Of a stretch of 64,000 bases of DNA, positions 1-10,824 are shown piece after piece. Under the pieces are notes generated by a model. That model did not search any database, was not told where the DNA came from, and saw only the letters and a program-made list of their open reading frames with translations. The position numbers and the translations under genes were made by a program. Origin of the DNA: Hyaloperonospora brassicae (Eukaryota > Oomycota > Peronosporomycetes > Peronosporales > Peronosporaceae); NCBI GenBank assembly GCA_947650285.1, contig CANTFL010001484.1:434001-498000 (forward strand), written 5' to 3'. Numbering within the stretch: the stretch's first letter is position 1; every line of letters begins with the position of its first letter.

Positions 1-493
1 AGGTAAACACGACTTGGTGCAGCACTTACTGCGTTGACGTGCAACGCATGAGAATGTGAATAAACACCTCCTTTCGACAGCTCTTTCTTCTCGAGTGCAA
101 CGCGATGAACCGAACCTGTAGACTGCGTCATTGATAATCAATTGCTTCAGTCTGGTAGTTGTGCTCGGCTGGTGACGTGCACAACGAGCTCGATGTTCTA
201 GTAGGTGGTCTATTCCTTGCAAGATGACGAGTTCTATCCCATACTGCTCGTTCGCAAGTGGGACCATTCACCGGTACAGTTGCTGATTACGCAACGGGCC
301 CAAAGGAAGAACTAATCCTGCCGTCTGTGTCACGGAGCGTTACGTAAGACGCGACATAGTCGGCGGTCGTTTGATGTCCACCACATAGTAGCCGAATGTA
401 GCCACCTGTTTACCAGTCAGAAGTAACTGGTGGACGCGAGCCACCCACCGAACCGCATAACCCCAACCGGACGCGAGCGTACCCAAGTTGGCC
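1..493. other. Left-edge non-coding stretch
   Basis: No reading frame resembling a known protein is visible here. The stretch probably holds the promoter and 5' leader of the gene that starts at 494, and possibly the end of a transcript from outside the window. I saw no repeat or RNA gene in it. Confidence 0.4.
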
Positions 494-1429
494 ATGTCGA
501 GCAGCTACAAGCAGAAGAAGCTCAAGACTGTGGCTACACGCAAGAAAACGCGCAAACGTCACCGGGACGATGGCCTGACGGTGGACGATGATTCGGGTCG
601 GCTGTTCCAGCCCCCGAGGACACGAGAGCCACGGTGGAAAAAGCCATCAATGGAGACAGTGACGACCAGTGTGCTGCGCACGAAACGGCAGAAGAAGAGC
701 GAGAAGAAACGGCGTCGAATGGCAACGACGAAGCGTCCGGACGACGATACAACTGCTGCTGGCATTGAGCTGGTCGAGCAAGACGCGGGTTTCTGCCAAG
801 ACGGGGAAGCAGCAGAGCTGCACGAGACCGAGGAGTCAAGTAACGCAGAGTCGGATGCCACTGCACGTCTTTTTGCATTGCCAAAGACGCCATTGCGACT
901 GTGCGCGTCGCTAGAAGACGTGGTGGCGCAAGCGGCTGCAAAGCACGCGGACATCCGGCGCAAAGACGGTCGACAGAAGACCAAAGTGCTGCTGCTGGTT
1001 GACGCCCGCTCGATCTTCAAGCTGATGAAGAAGAAGCTGAACATTCGACTGGAGATGGTCAAGCCCAAGAGTCGACTGGGCGTTGGTTCTGCCAAGAAAC
1101 CAGAGCTCGTGTACAAGAACACGGGACTGGTGAAGACGCCGCTCGAGCGCTTCAAGGACGTTAACAAGACTGTGCTCACAGGCTACAAGAGCGGCAAACT
1201 GTCGTCGATCCTCGCAGAAGACCTGTCTTTCCACCCGTACGCTGGTTTCAAGGTCCAGCACGTGATTTTCGTGGCAAAAGAGGCCGCATCCGTCGTGCAT
1301 CTCGACCGCGACCTGCTGCGAAACGTTGCGCTCGATTCGTTCGTCATCTACGACGACAAGAGCGCGTCCGATAGTGACAACGAAGTGCTCCAGACTCTAC
1401 GTCGAAATCACGACGTCACAAGTGCATAG
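494..1429 (+). CDS. Basic, probably nuclear hypothetical protein
   Basis: I do not recognise this 311-residue protein. The first ATG is at 494; the frame is open two codons further upstream, but from a TTG, so the ATG is chosen. Roughly the first 25 residues are very rich in Lys and Arg, as in nuclear or nucleolar localisation signals. A low-complexity acidic and serine stretch follows at about residues 80-125. The C-terminal half, from about residue 130, looks folded, with hydrophobic strands (a run of V, L and L followed by VDAR) and a conserved-looking LVYKNTGLVKTPLERFK segment. No enzyme motif is visible. The next gene starts about 530 bases downstream on the same strand. The codon use and uninterrupted length suggest a real single-exon gene; the function is unknown. 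Confidence 0.7.
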   Translation: MSSSYKQKKLKTVATRKKTRKRHRDDGLTVDDDSGRLFQPPRTREPRWKKPSMETVTTSVLRTKRQKKSEKKRRRMATTKRPDDDTTAAGIELVEQDAGFCQDGEAAELHETEESSNAESDATARLFALPKTPLRLCASLEDVVAQAAAKHADIRRKDGRQKTKVLLLVDARSIFKLMKKKLNIRLEMVKPKSRLGVGSAKKPELVYKNTGLVKTPLERFKDVNKTVLTGYKSGKLSSILAEDLSFHPYAGFKVQHVIFVAKEAASVVHLDRDLLRNVALDSFVIYDDKSASDSDNEVLQTLRRNHDVTSA

Positions 1430-1959
1430 GGTCGCACGTCACGATAATTGCACCGATTCTTCTGCTTTCACAACCAACCAACCAACCAACCAACCAATTA
1501 ACCAAACCATAAAACAACCAAACCATTAAACAAACGAACAAACGCGACCCACGTAACTAATGTATCTCTTTGCATTCCCATAACATTGTCCGAAATTTGG
1601 GTCGCAGCCACACGATGCCCAACTGCTGGACGTGGGATCGAAACCGAGCGTATGAAAAAACACATTTTACATTCAGTCGTCCAGCGCGTTTCTCTTGCGT
1701 ACACTATCGCATCTGAGGCGTCTGATTTTTCCACTCACCTGCGAGTGCACGACTTGAAACGTTCTCGACCATCACCCACCCCCACCCACCCGTCCACTAT
1801 CACCCACTCACCCGTCCACCATCACCCACCCACCCACTCACCTGCCACCCACCCGTCCACCGCCGCGTCCGCTTGAACCACACGTAAAGATCCCCAGCCC
1901 CGAGCCGTCCGTCCGTCCGTCGATCGGTCAGTCGATCGACCGCCTTCTCCCCACCACAT
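1430..1959. other. Intergenic spacer with simple repeats
   Basis: The spacer contains an AACC-type tetranucleotide run at about 1474-1530 and CACC-rich repeats at about 1773-1860, close to the next gene. It probably includes the 3' UTR of the first gene and the promoter of the second. No coding sequence is supported. Confidence 0.5.
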
Positions 1960-3159
1960 ATGGACGTCCGCCAGGGGCCTCCCCCGCCCGTCGCAGCGCC
2001 GCCGGCCGCCGTCTGGTCCGACCACCTGAGCTCGACCGAGTCCGCCGTCCTCCTGGGCCTCCCCCTCACGTCGCTCCTCGTGTGGCTCCTGCTCCTGCGC
2101 GTGCTGTGGCGCCCCAAGTCCGGTCCCAAGTTCCGTCTCCCGAAACAAGTCCCGACCTATGGGACACTCGGCCTCGACGACGACCGCGAGCGCTTCGACT
2201 ACGACGGCGACGCCGACGACCTCATCTACGCCGGCCAAGTGGCCGGTCGCTACGACACGCGCTGGACGCGGACGTTCGACTTTGTCTTTGCCATTGCAAT
2301 GCTACTGGTGGGGCTCGTGCTCGCCGGGCTCACGTCCATTGTCGAGTCGGATCTGTGGACCAATCGGAGCTTTTGGACCTATTTGGGACTAAAAATGGTC
2401 CTCATCATGACTCTGTCCACGATTGGCGGCGGCCTCTGTCGCTTTTTCTGCATTGTGGACGACGCTGGATACGTCATTACCGAACGCACTTCGGCCTTTA
2501 AGGTCAATTACACGCGCAAGTTGCAGCTCTTGGCCGCGTACCTCGTGCCGCTGGTCGTGAAGCCGAGTGCAGAGACGTGTCGAGAGTGCAGTGGACCGCT
2601 GGCACTCGCGTGGGGCGACTACGTCACGCTCTGCTGCTTTTTGCTGCTGATTAAGCCCATTCGCGAGCGCTCGACGCTGTTTATGCTGCAGTTCAACTCG
2701 CTCGATCGACCGGAAGACCGACCGCATACGCTCAAGTGGATCGTCGCGGGCAACGTCTGCCCCGGGCTGTTCGTGCTGCTGTTTTTCCGCTGGCTCTTTG
2801 CGCGCACGACGCAGGCGGATCTCGTGTTCATCCTCGTGTTCGTCACGAGCATTGGCGACGGCTTGGCCGAGCCCATTGGCATTGCGTTCGGCAAGCACAA
2901 GTACTCGACCAACACGTGCTTCTCCAAGCGCAAGTACACGCGGAGCTTCGAAGGCTCGGCCTGCGTCTTCCTCTCGGGCATGGTCTTTCCCGCACTGCAG
3001 TACGCGGACTTTGACACGCCCCTGCAGCTCTGGCTCACCATGACGATCCTGCCATTTGTCGCGGCGTATGCCGAAGCAACGGCGCCGCACACGATGGACG
3101 CGCCCGTGCTCATGGCCGCAACGGGGCTCGTGCTCTACGCCGTCATCCACGTTGCTTGA
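1960..3159 (+). CDS. Polytopic membrane protein, CTP-dependent polyprenol/diacylglycerol kinase-like
   Basis: This 399-residue protein has several hydrophobic segments (about 28-49, 107-127, 138-163, 188-202, 220-232, 262-280, 287-299, 357-371 and 383-398), so it is an integral membrane protein. Near the C-terminus it carries GDGLAEPIG (299-307), a basic stretch, and then SFEGS (329-333). That order (GDGxAxxxG, basic loop, K/SxEGS) is the signature of the CTP-dependent lipid kinase superfamily, which includes dolichol kinase, phytol/farnesol kinase and yeast Dgk1-type diacylglycerol kinase. An RK pair in the loop near residue 186 also fits. The family acts in the ER or plastid membrane and transfers phosphate from CTP to a lipid alcohol; the substrate cannot be told here. 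A proline-rich N-terminus precedes the first segment. The start is the first ATG, and there is no sign of introns. Confidence 0.7.
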   Translation: MDVRQGPPPPVAAPPAAVWSDHLSSTESAVLLGLPLTSLLVWLLLLRVLWRPKSGPKFRLPKQVPTYGTLGLDDDRERFDYDGDADDLIYAGQVAGRYDTRWTRTFDFVFAIAMLLVGLVLAGLTSIVESDLWTNRSFWTYLGLKMVLIMTLSTIGGGLCRFFCIVDDAGYVITERTSAFKVNYTRKLQLLAAYLVPLVVKPSAETCRECSGPLALAWGDYVTLCCFLLLIKPIRERSTLFMLQFNSLDRPEDRPHTLKWIVAGNVCPGLFVLLFFRWLFARTTQADLVFILVFVTSIGDGLAEPIGIAFGKHKYSTNTCFSKRKYTRSFEGSACVFLSGMVFPALQYADFDTPLQLWLTMTILPFVAAYAEATAPHTMDAPVLMAATGLVLYAVIHVA

Positions 3160-3270
3160 TCTACCCCATCCTTCTCCTCCTCCAGTCGTCACGAGCTTCG
3201 ACATGTGAGTCCCTGCGAGTCATCACGTTCAGCACGCAGAGGCGACATTGCCAGCAACACACGTAGCCAT

Positions 3271-4512
3271 TTATTCACGCGCTGCCCCGTTCTTCACTTT
3301 ACCTTCGTGTGTGATGCCCTCTTGCTTTGCAACAGGCGCAGGTGGCAAGTACTCCTCCGTGCAAGTGGCTGGCGGCGTAAACACTTTCTTGCCTTCGGAG
3401 AACTTGGCGAGCGCCGTCATGTGGTCCGTCGTGAAGGCCGTGCTCGGTGCAGCTTCCGGCTGAAGCCACGGGTGCTGCAGCGCAAGGGCCGCTGGAGGGC
3501 GCTCCCCTGGGTTCCGCACGAGCAAATACTCGATGAACTTCTTGGCTTGCGGAGACACCTGCGCCGTGAGCTCGGCCGGGTACGCGAACTCGCCTTGACT
3601 GATCTTGTCTTCGACTTGCGACAGGAACTTGGCGTCGAACGGGAAGCGCCCGAACAAGAGGATGTACGTGACGACGCCAAGTGCCCAGAGATCGATCGCA
3701 CAGTCGTAGCTGCCCGTCTTGCGGAACATTTCGGGCGCCATGTAATGGGGCGTGCCGTTCATGCCGGACATCTCAGCACTACCGTCGCCAACTGTGCTCA
3801 TGTGCGCCAAGCCAAAGTCAATGAGCACGACGCCGTCCTGCCACGTCGTCGACTTGCACAGGATGTTCTCGACCTTCACGTCACGGTGCGTGATGCCGTT
3901 CAAGTGCAAGTACGCCAAGACACGCAGCAGTTGACGGACGATCTCAGCGACGTCGCACTCCCGCAGTCGAGGGGCGTCTGGTCGCGCAATGGCGTCCAGC
4001 AGTTCACCGCCCAGGGCCCTGTCCGTGACAATGACGACCTTGTCGTCGTCTTGGAAGACCTGTCGAAGCCGGAGGATGCCCGGGTGCTGCACGCGCGCCA
4101 AGATGGCCAACTCGGACTGCAGCGCTGCCACTCGGTTCGGTGTCGACAGGTACTCCTGTCGCACGACCTTCGCCGCGACCTCGTGGTCCTCCCACTCGCG
4201 TTCGCGCAGCTGGTTCTCTGCCAGCGGCTCGGCAGCTCCCGCGCGACTCTGAAGCTGCGACTGCTGCGGCCCTTTCTTCTTCTTCTTGACGACAAACACT
4301 TGACCCGTCTTGCCCTCGCCAACCTGGTACAGCGTGTCATACGTGTCTTCAAACGTTGCAGCGGTTTCCACCAGTGACTTGTCGAGCTGTCCACTTGCAA
4401 AGGTACTGCTGTGCGCCGGGACGAACGCTGTGGCACTGCCGCCGTCTTCCGTCGTCTGTCCCCCGTCTTCCTGCGCCTTTCGACGGCGAAAACACCGCAA
4501 ACACCGCAGCAT
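3271..4512 (-). CDS. Serine/threonine protein kinase, CAMK-like
   Basis: The predicted protein has 413 residues. The frame is open 27 codons further upstream, but only from a GTG and through a GT microsatellite that reads His-Thr repeats, so the ATG at 4512 is taken as the start. Kinase landmarks are all present: glycine loop GEGKTGQV (65-72), VAAK lysine (115), helix-C glutamate (134), HRDVKVEN (209-216), DFG (232-234), APE (259-261), and an HPW near the end of the domain (347-349). Those features and the GELLDAI hinge region place it in the CAMK group; it should be catalytically active. The N-terminus is MLRC followed by further Cys and basic residues and could be lipid-modified (inference). 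The C-terminal tail is short, with no EF hand. The gene converges on the membrane-protein gene, with about 110 bases between stop codons. Confidence 0.88.
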   Translation of the reverse strand: MLRCLRCFRRRKAQEDGGQTTEDGGSATAFVPAHSSTFASGQLDKSLVETAATFEDTYDTLYQVGEGKTGQVFVVKKKKKGPQQSQLQSRAGAAEPLAENQLREREWEDHEVAAKVVRQEYLSTPNRVAALQSELAILARVQHPGILRLRQVFQDDDKVVIVTDRALGGELLDAIARPDAPRLRECDVAEIVRQLLRVLAYLHLNGITHRDVKVENILCKSTTWQDGVVLIDFGLAHMSTVGDGSAEMSGMNGTPHYMAPEMFRKTGSYDCAIDLWALGVVTYILLFGRFPFDAKFLSQVEDKISQGEFAYPAELTAQVSPQAKKFIEYLLVRNPGERPPAALALQHPWLQPEAAPSTAFTTDHMTALAKFSEGKKVFTPPATCTEEYLPPAPVAKQEGITHEGKVKNGAARE

Positions 4513-4900
4513 TTCCCTCTCTGTGTGTGTGTGTGTGTGTTGCCACTGGATATCGACGGCGTCTCGTTCGTTCTGCAATGGATCGAGTCGCACGGAGCGC
4601 TCGTACGTGACAACGACAACGACAGACAGACAGACAGACAGACGCGGGTCCGAATGATTCCGTCTCTACGCCCGTCTCTGCTCTAACACGGACTCTTTGC
4701 ACTGGACCCGCTCTCGAGCGTCTCGTCGCTGCACGGACAGAGTGGGACTGTCTGACTGACTGATTGACTGACTGTGCGGCCGTCTGCCGTCGGACCGCAT
4801 GTCTCAGGACCGACGCGCCTGACGGGCAGAAAGAGCGGCCGACGCGTCCTCTCCCCATCTGCACAGTGCTCTGCGCGCTCGAGCGTGTGGCTGCGTCTTC
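4513..4900. other. Kinase upstream region with microsatellites
   Basis: This is the 5' flank of the minus-strand kinase. It contains a GT run at about 4519-4542, a CAGA run at about 4621-4642 and short CTGA repeats near 4750. No gene is supported. It ends at the target site of the solo LTR. Confidence 0.5.
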
Positions 4901-5347
4901 TGTAACGGGGTGAGCCCGTTACATAAAAATGGATATCTTTGTATCAATTTTTGAGCATTATCTATTTAGATAATGTTCAGTTGACATTACCCGTAAGGAG
5001 TAAGGTGAAGGAATATTACCCCCGAGGGTAATATATATTTGATGGGTTGCTCCACCTGATGGTTGATGTTCACGGTACATCAACCAGATTAACCACCAAT
5101 CGCTGCTGGACGCGCGCAATGGATGGTGAGCAAGAAATCCACATAGGAGATTGTAGTTTGGTATAGTGAGCTCAAGACAAAAGATGGTTTATTGAAAAAC
5201 ATAACTATATAAAGTGCAGCTCTACCTTTTCCCTTAGACAGAGCTTTCGAGTTCTGCCTACTTCGCTGCGCCTCCTCACGCCACGTGTACGTGACGTCGG
5301 GTGCACACAACCTTGTGTTGAATTGACACAAGGCGTGCCCCGTTACA
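4901..5347 (+). repeat. Solo LTR, Ty3/gypsy-type family A
   Basis: The 447-bp unit begins TGTAACGGGG and ends CCCCGTTACA, a perfect 10-bp terminal inverted repeat with TG...CA ends. It is flanked by an exact 5-bp direct repeat, TCTTC, at 4896-4900 and 5348-5352. A related sequence forms the solo LTR at 33092-33558 and the two LTRs of the old gypsy element at 33785-34196 and 56799-57224. There is no internal retrotransposon sequence, so this is most simply the product of LTR-LTR recombination. Confidence 0.9.
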
Positions 5348-5519
5348 TCTTCTGTACGTAAAATGCCCACGAACGGCGCCTGTGTGTGCCACGTGCGGTG
5401 GCTCTTCTGTTCTTCCACGCACTATATACGTCTTTGGGCGCGCATATCCGCTGTAGCTCCGAGCGCCTACCGAACGGCGCGCAACACGCACACACGTCAA
5501 CAGCAGCTGCAGTGCCACG

Positions 5520-5815
5520 TGTTGGAAATGCTGGAAATGGGTGCGAGGGCACGAAAAGGCGATCGGAGTGGTCGGCCGGTGACTTGGGGTTTATTTGGGA
5601 CCATGATGTCATAAACTCGCTGTGCTCAAAAGGTGGAACCAGAGTGACAAGCAGAATAGTGATTGTATTCAGGTAGAGTCAGAATGCGTGCGAGATGGAT
5701 GACTGGAGAAGAGGGCTTTGGCGAGCACGGCAGAGAAGAGAGAACAGGTAAGAAGCAATACAGAATCTTATTGTTCACCTACCGCTTCCTTCTCGTGACA
5801 CGCATCTTGCCTACC
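5520..5815 (+). repeat. 5' LTR of the copia element
   Basis: This 296-bp LTR starts TGTTGGAAATG and matches 10521-10824. It contains two units of a GGAAAT-type 9-bp repeat where the 3' LTR has three. The final base appears mutated relative to the 3' LTR (CC instead of CA at the end). Confidence 0.88.
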
Positions 5816-5827
5816 GGTTATGAGCCC
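5816..5827 (+). promoter_or_regulatory. Primer binding site, initiator-tRNA-Met half-molecule type
   Basis: GGTTATGAGCCC follows the 5' LTR directly. It is complementary to the anticodon arm of initiator tRNA-Met (CAT anticodon within GGGCTCATAACC). Priming from a cleaved initiator-Met tRNA is known for Drosophila copia and its relatives, which fits the pol domain order here. Confidence 0.72.
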
Positions 5828-6236
5828 AATGCCCTGAGCCACCGAAACGACTACGAAGACCCCAGGGGGTAACCCGCGAGCCTCGCCTGAACGCGGCTTG
5901 CCATGGCGTGCGCCCACCGCATCCTCAGTCGTCGAAGATTGATCCGCTCGCGATAGCGGGCAGCAAGAGGATAAGATCCTCGCCGCACTCGCCGCATTCA
6001 CCGATCGACTGGCGAGCCTCGAGTCGTCGCAGAGAGTGCGAGACGAGGAGGAGCGCATGCTCGGGGCCGTAGAGAGTAGCCTTTTCGCCTCGAAATTCGG
6101 CGCTAATATGCGCGGTCGACCGATGATGATCGACGCGATCGGACACGCGGAGGAATAGGCGCCACCGTATGCTCCACCTCCGCAGGCGTATGCAGCGCCA
6201 CCGCCACCGCAACAAACCGCTCCGCCCCAAGATTAT

Positions 6237-9200
6237 GTGCGCCCGGGCCTCAACGGCTATGGGATGCCTACGGCAAGCAAGCGGAAGTTGAACATACGCA
6301 AATTCGACGGTACAGAGCGGTACCGCGGACTCGAGAGCGGATTCTTCGACTGGATGCGCACGTTCCTCCGCGCGGCGAGCCTCGCGGAAGCGTCGTGTGG
6401 TTTCGGGTGGACCGAAGACGTCAAGGTCGACCTGATTGGGCACTTTCTCGCCGGCACGGCTGAGAGGTAATATCACAAGCAGGTCGACATCTGGCGGACA
6501 CAGACATCCACACTGGAGTACATCATGGAGCAGCTTCTGCGCACGTTCAAGACGTCAATCACTGCGCGCCAGGCGATGAAGCTATTCATGGCCAAGAAGG
6601 ACGCACGATGCACCTAGGCCGAGCACTTCCTGTATATGGTCGCCGTCAGTGAGGCGCGTGGTGGTGCCGACTCGCTTGTTCTCGATAACATCCTCCACCA
6701 CGCTTCACCGGAGATGACGAACGAGATGCGATCCAAGTATGAACCCACGTAAGTCGGCCACCTGCGCGACTCCGAGGAGATGGCGCACTTCGCGCAGTCC
6801 ATCGAGCACCGCAGCAGCGCAGTGGGTCGTGAGGTCGTCGCCGCGCACGTGGAAGGCAAACCAAAGGGCGCGATCACGTTGTACCGATGAGGGCGACCGG
6901 GGCACATTGCGGCCGACTGTCGCGAGCGAGCCGTGCACGACGACGAGACACCCGCTCAGGGTGGAGACGCCAGCATGATCCTCGCGCTGACCGAGAAGTG
7001 CAATGAGATCACGAAGAAGCACGACAGGACGAAGAAGGGCTCGCGCGGCAAGGACACCGCAGCGAGTAATGCAAGCGACGAAGCGCGACTCATGAACTAC
7101 TCATACGGCTTCGTTCTTGCGACGAGCGACGGAGCACGAGCCACGGACGGCACGCGTGGCTTCGTGCTGGCGGCAACCGAAGCTGAGGGCGCCAACCGAG
7201 AAGACTGGATTTTCGACAACGGCGCGAGCCGGCATCTCGTCAGCGACGCAGCCACGAGATCGCGATGGCAAACGGCGACTCGCTGCACCTGACGCGTGTC
7301 GGCATCGTGCGCCTAGAGGTTCTCGCGCGCGGAGCGGAGGCGGCCGTGAAGCTCACGGATGTGTACTTGGCGCCGCGACTGGCAAAGAACATCGCGGCGT
7401 AAGACAAGCTCGAGAGAAATGGGTTTTCCCTCGTGCATAACGACGACAAGCGCTCGCTCGCTCGGCGCAGCGATGGTGCGGTCGCGTCCGAAGTCGCGAT
7501 CGACAGCAACTGTATATCGTGACGACGGCCACGCGCGACAAGGAGGGTGCAGGCGGCGACGCGATCGTAGCGGCACTCGAAGCGCATGCGACGTAGACCA
7601 ACGCCGACAAGCCGCATGAAGCCTCGATGTTGCACTAGCACCAGCGATTCGGCCACCTCACGTTCGATACGATTGACGCCATGGCACGCGACCCGGCATC
7701 GGTCATTCGGCTGAGCAGCAAAAAACGCATGGCGTTCCTGTCGTGTCTTGAGGACAAGCAGACGCGCAACGCGCAGTCGCAACAATACAGCGGCGCGAAC
7801 TCGTCCGTCGATCGCATCGGCGGCGCCATATGCTCGGACCTGAAGGGTCCCATGACGCCGCAGGATAGACTCGGCAATCTTTAACTTGTTAACTTCATTG
7901 ATCACAAGAGCAACTACTGCATAGTCTTCCTTGCGCGCACGAAGGAAGCATCGGCGAAGCAATTCGAGGCGTTCCTCGTTCACTTCGAGAATCTCTCCGG
8001 GTTCAAGATCCACGTGCTCTGCACGGACGGCGGAGGAGAATACGCCAACGTGAACCTGTTCTGCGAGCGCGCAGGCGTCGCGCGCCAAGTGTCGGAGGCG
8101 CGCAACAAAGCGTCATACGGCAAGGCAAGACGAATGCACCGGACAGTGCTGAACCTCGCGCGCTGCCGCTGACGTTCTGGGGAGACGCGGTGCAATACGC
8201 CGTGCACGTCCTCAACCGGAGCCCCACGCGAGAAAACCCAAAGAGAGCGTCACCAATCGAGGTGATGACGGGCAAGACTCCGGATCTGCGCGGAATCGTC
8301 GTCTTCGTCTTCCCGTGATGCTTGTACAGGGACCCGCACAAGAACTCGCTGCTGCAGCGCTCGAAGTTCGCCATCATTGTCGGCGTCAGTGAGGAAACCA
8401 AGGGCTACAAGGTGCTACTACCGCTTGACAACAAAGTGGTCGTCACGTAGCACATCAAGAACATCGGGACGCTGACGAAGGCGCAAAACGCGCAACTCCA
8501 GCGCGCGATGGACGTCGGCGATCAAGTCGGAGACTTGGAGGAGCCGGACGCGCCATCAGCAGCAGCGGAGAACGATGGTCGCGCAGAGGGCACCGGCGCG
8601 ACGCGGAAGAAGAGCGGAAAGCGATGGAAGGGAGCGGATCATGGAACACGCGGCGAACGATGGTAGCGCAGAGGACACCTACGCCACGCGGAAGAAGAGC
8701 GGAAAGCGATGGAAGGGAGTGGAGCATGGAACACGTGGCGCGTCGAAACGCGCTGAAGCGGCAGATCGTCAGGAGGGGGCAGCCGCGAGCGGATAGGTCT
8801 TGAACGCTGCTTTTGAGCGCGATCCGCTCAACTACGGACAGGCGATGCACAGCGGCAAGCTCGACGGGTGTGATAAGGCGATGCAAGAGGAGATCGCCGC
8901 GCTCGAGGCCAACGCCGTCTAGACGATCACGAATCGAACGCCAGGGACGCACACGCTGCACATCAAATGAGTCTACAAGACCAGGCCGGATGCGCAGGGC
9001 GACCTCGAGCGGCTGAAGGCGCGATTGGTGGCGTGTGGAAACGAGAAGGTGCTCGGCGTTGACTACACGCTCACCTTCGCTGTCGTGATGGACCTGTCGA
9101 CGGTCGAAGTGATGCTGGCGCTTGCGGCTACGTGGGGGGGTGCCTGCCAAGAACGGCAACATCCCCAACGCCTACATCAAAGCGGAAAAGAATCCGCACA

Positions 9201-10397
9201 TTCGCATCTTCCTGAAGATGCCGCGCGGAATACCGATCTCGGAGGCGTCGATGCGAGCGCAAGGCGTCGCGAACGCGAGCGAGCTAGTGCTGGAGCTGCG
9301 GAAGAGCTTGTATTGGCTCAAAAAGGCAGGCCGGCTGTGGAGCCAGCTGCTGCCGGCTTCATGATGTGCGAGAGCGGCGTGTGCTTCAACTGAAAGTGCG
9401 ACGGCGACGACCTTGTCGTGGTCGGCGTGTATATTGACGATCTCCTCACGACAGAGACGATCGCGACGGCGGTCGAGCGGTTCTTAGCAAGACTCACGTC
9501 GTTATCGATCAAGGACCTGGGGCGTGTCAGCAAGTTCATTGGCACGCGCGTGACGCACGACGTTTAGCGCGGGTACACGCTTGATCAGGAGGAGGACATC
9601 GGAGACCTCCTGCGCGACAACGGGCTCACCGACGCCAACTCTACGTGAACGCCGATCGACGACAGCTGCTACGAGCTAAAGGAGGGAGACGCGAAGCTTC
9701 TTGGGACGCCAAGCGCGCGACCAGGACCGAAAGTGTGCCAGTTCCAGTCGCTGGTCGGATCGGTGCTCTAGTTGGCGCGTTGCACGCGCCCCGACATAGC
9801 GTGTTGGTGCACATGGTCACGAGATGAGCATAAGCGCCTCGACTGGCAGACTGGAAGCTGGCGAAACGCGTCACGCGATACCTCAAGGGTACGGCGGAGC
9901 TCAAGTTCGCGATGATCCCAGGAGACAACCCGAGTGCGGCGATGCGCCTGGAAGCGTTCAGCGACGCCGGTTTTGCCGTCGACAAGACGGACCGGAAGTC
10001 AATGACGGGCGGCATCGTAATGCTGAACGGGATGGCCGTCAGCTGGGGTGCGCGGAAGCAGGGAGGCGTCTCCCTGTCGACGATGGAGGCGAAGTTTGTC
10101 GCGGCGAGTGAGGTCGCGCGCGAGCTGCTCGGCCTGCGCGAAGTGGGCGTGGAGCCCGCGCTCCCGATGCAGTTGCGAGTGGACAACCGAGCGGCGATCG
10201 CGCAGATCGCGGGCGAGGCATCGTCGTTGGAGGCGAAACACATGGATGTGCGCCTTAAGTTCCTCTGCGACTACTCGCGTCGCGGCATCATCGTGGCGAG
10301 CTACGTCAGGTCGGAGCAGATGCTTGCAGACCTCCTCACGAAGGCGTTGGACGCGACGAAGCTCTTGCCACTGCGCGCGCTCGGGCGCATCGGGTAA
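6237..10397 (+). pseudogene. copia gag-pol remnant
   Basis: The remnant can be followed through several frames. A gag region lies at 6237-6900 and ends in a damaged zinc knuckle, GRPGHIAADC, preceded by a stop where a Cys is expected. The protease motif reads DNGASRHL near 7216 instead of the usual D-S/T-G. Integrase is recognisable at 7640-8160 (HQRFGHL, then a TDGGGEY core segment). Reverse transcriptase runs from about 8970 to 9560 and includes YIDDLL at about 9429. RNase H is an open segment at 9912-10397 (FSDAGFAVDKTDRKS, and STMEAKFVAAS). Stops at about 6468, 6615, 6750 and 6888 and many later ones make it non-functional. An approximately 84-bp stretch is tandemly duplicated at about 8574-8743, in the integrase-RT spacer. 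Confidence 0.88.
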
Positions 10398-10520
10398 GAA
10401 AAGATCAAAGACGATCAAGGGTGTTCAAGGAGCTCAAGGATGAAGAAGCACAAGGAAAAGGACATATGCAAGCTCGAGAAATGGGAACGGGTGTTAGGGC
10501 AAGTCACGACCGAGGAGGAG

Positions 10521-10824
10521 TGTTGGAAATGTTGGAAATGCTGGAAATGGGTGCGAGGGCACGAAAAGGCGATCGAAGTGGTCGGCCGGTGACTTGGGGT
10601 TTATTTGGGACCATGGTGTCATAAACTCGCTGTGCTCAAAAGGTGGACGCAGAGTGACAAGCAGAATAGTGATTGTATTCAGGTAGAGTCAGAATGCGTG
10701 CGAGATGGATGACTGGAGCAGAGAGCTTTGGCGAGCACGGCAGAGAAGAGAGAACTAGTAAGAAGCAATACAGAATCTTATGTTCACCTACCGCTTCCTT
10801 CTCGCAACACGCATCTTGCCTACA
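10521..10824 (+). repeat. 3' LTR of the copia element
   Basis: This 304-bp LTR matches 5520-5815 with about ten substitutions, one single-base indel and one extra 9-bp GGAAATGTT-type unit near its start. It ends CTACA and is followed by the target duplication CCACG. Confidence 0.9.

Larger units (their letters stand above)
5520..10824 (+). mobile_element. Decayed Ty1/copia LTR retrotransposon
   Basis: The element is bounded by LTRs at 5520-5815 and 10521-10824 and by an exact 5-bp target duplication CCACG (5515-5519 and 10825-10829). The domain order is gag, protease, integrase, reverse transcriptase, RNase H, which is the copia order. Numerous in-frame stops and frameshifts break the single long ORF. 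The LTRs differ at about ten positions plus a 9-bp repeat-unit difference, so the insertion is much older than the chromovirus at 35278. Confidence 0.93.

Noticed and set aside
559..1179. 206-codon minus-strand frame opposite the first gene
   Set aside because: Its Ser-rich translation is the complement of the Lys/Arg/Glu-rich plus-strand gene; it has no homology of its own.
3205..4377. 390-codon plus-strand frame opposite the kinase
   Set aside because: The minus strand encodes an unmistakable kinase, and the plus frame is a compositional shadow of it.
4901..5347. MITE, because of the 10-bp terminal inverted repeat
   Set aside because: TG...CA ends, a 5-bp target repeat and a match to the LTRs of a gypsy element identify it as a solo LTR.
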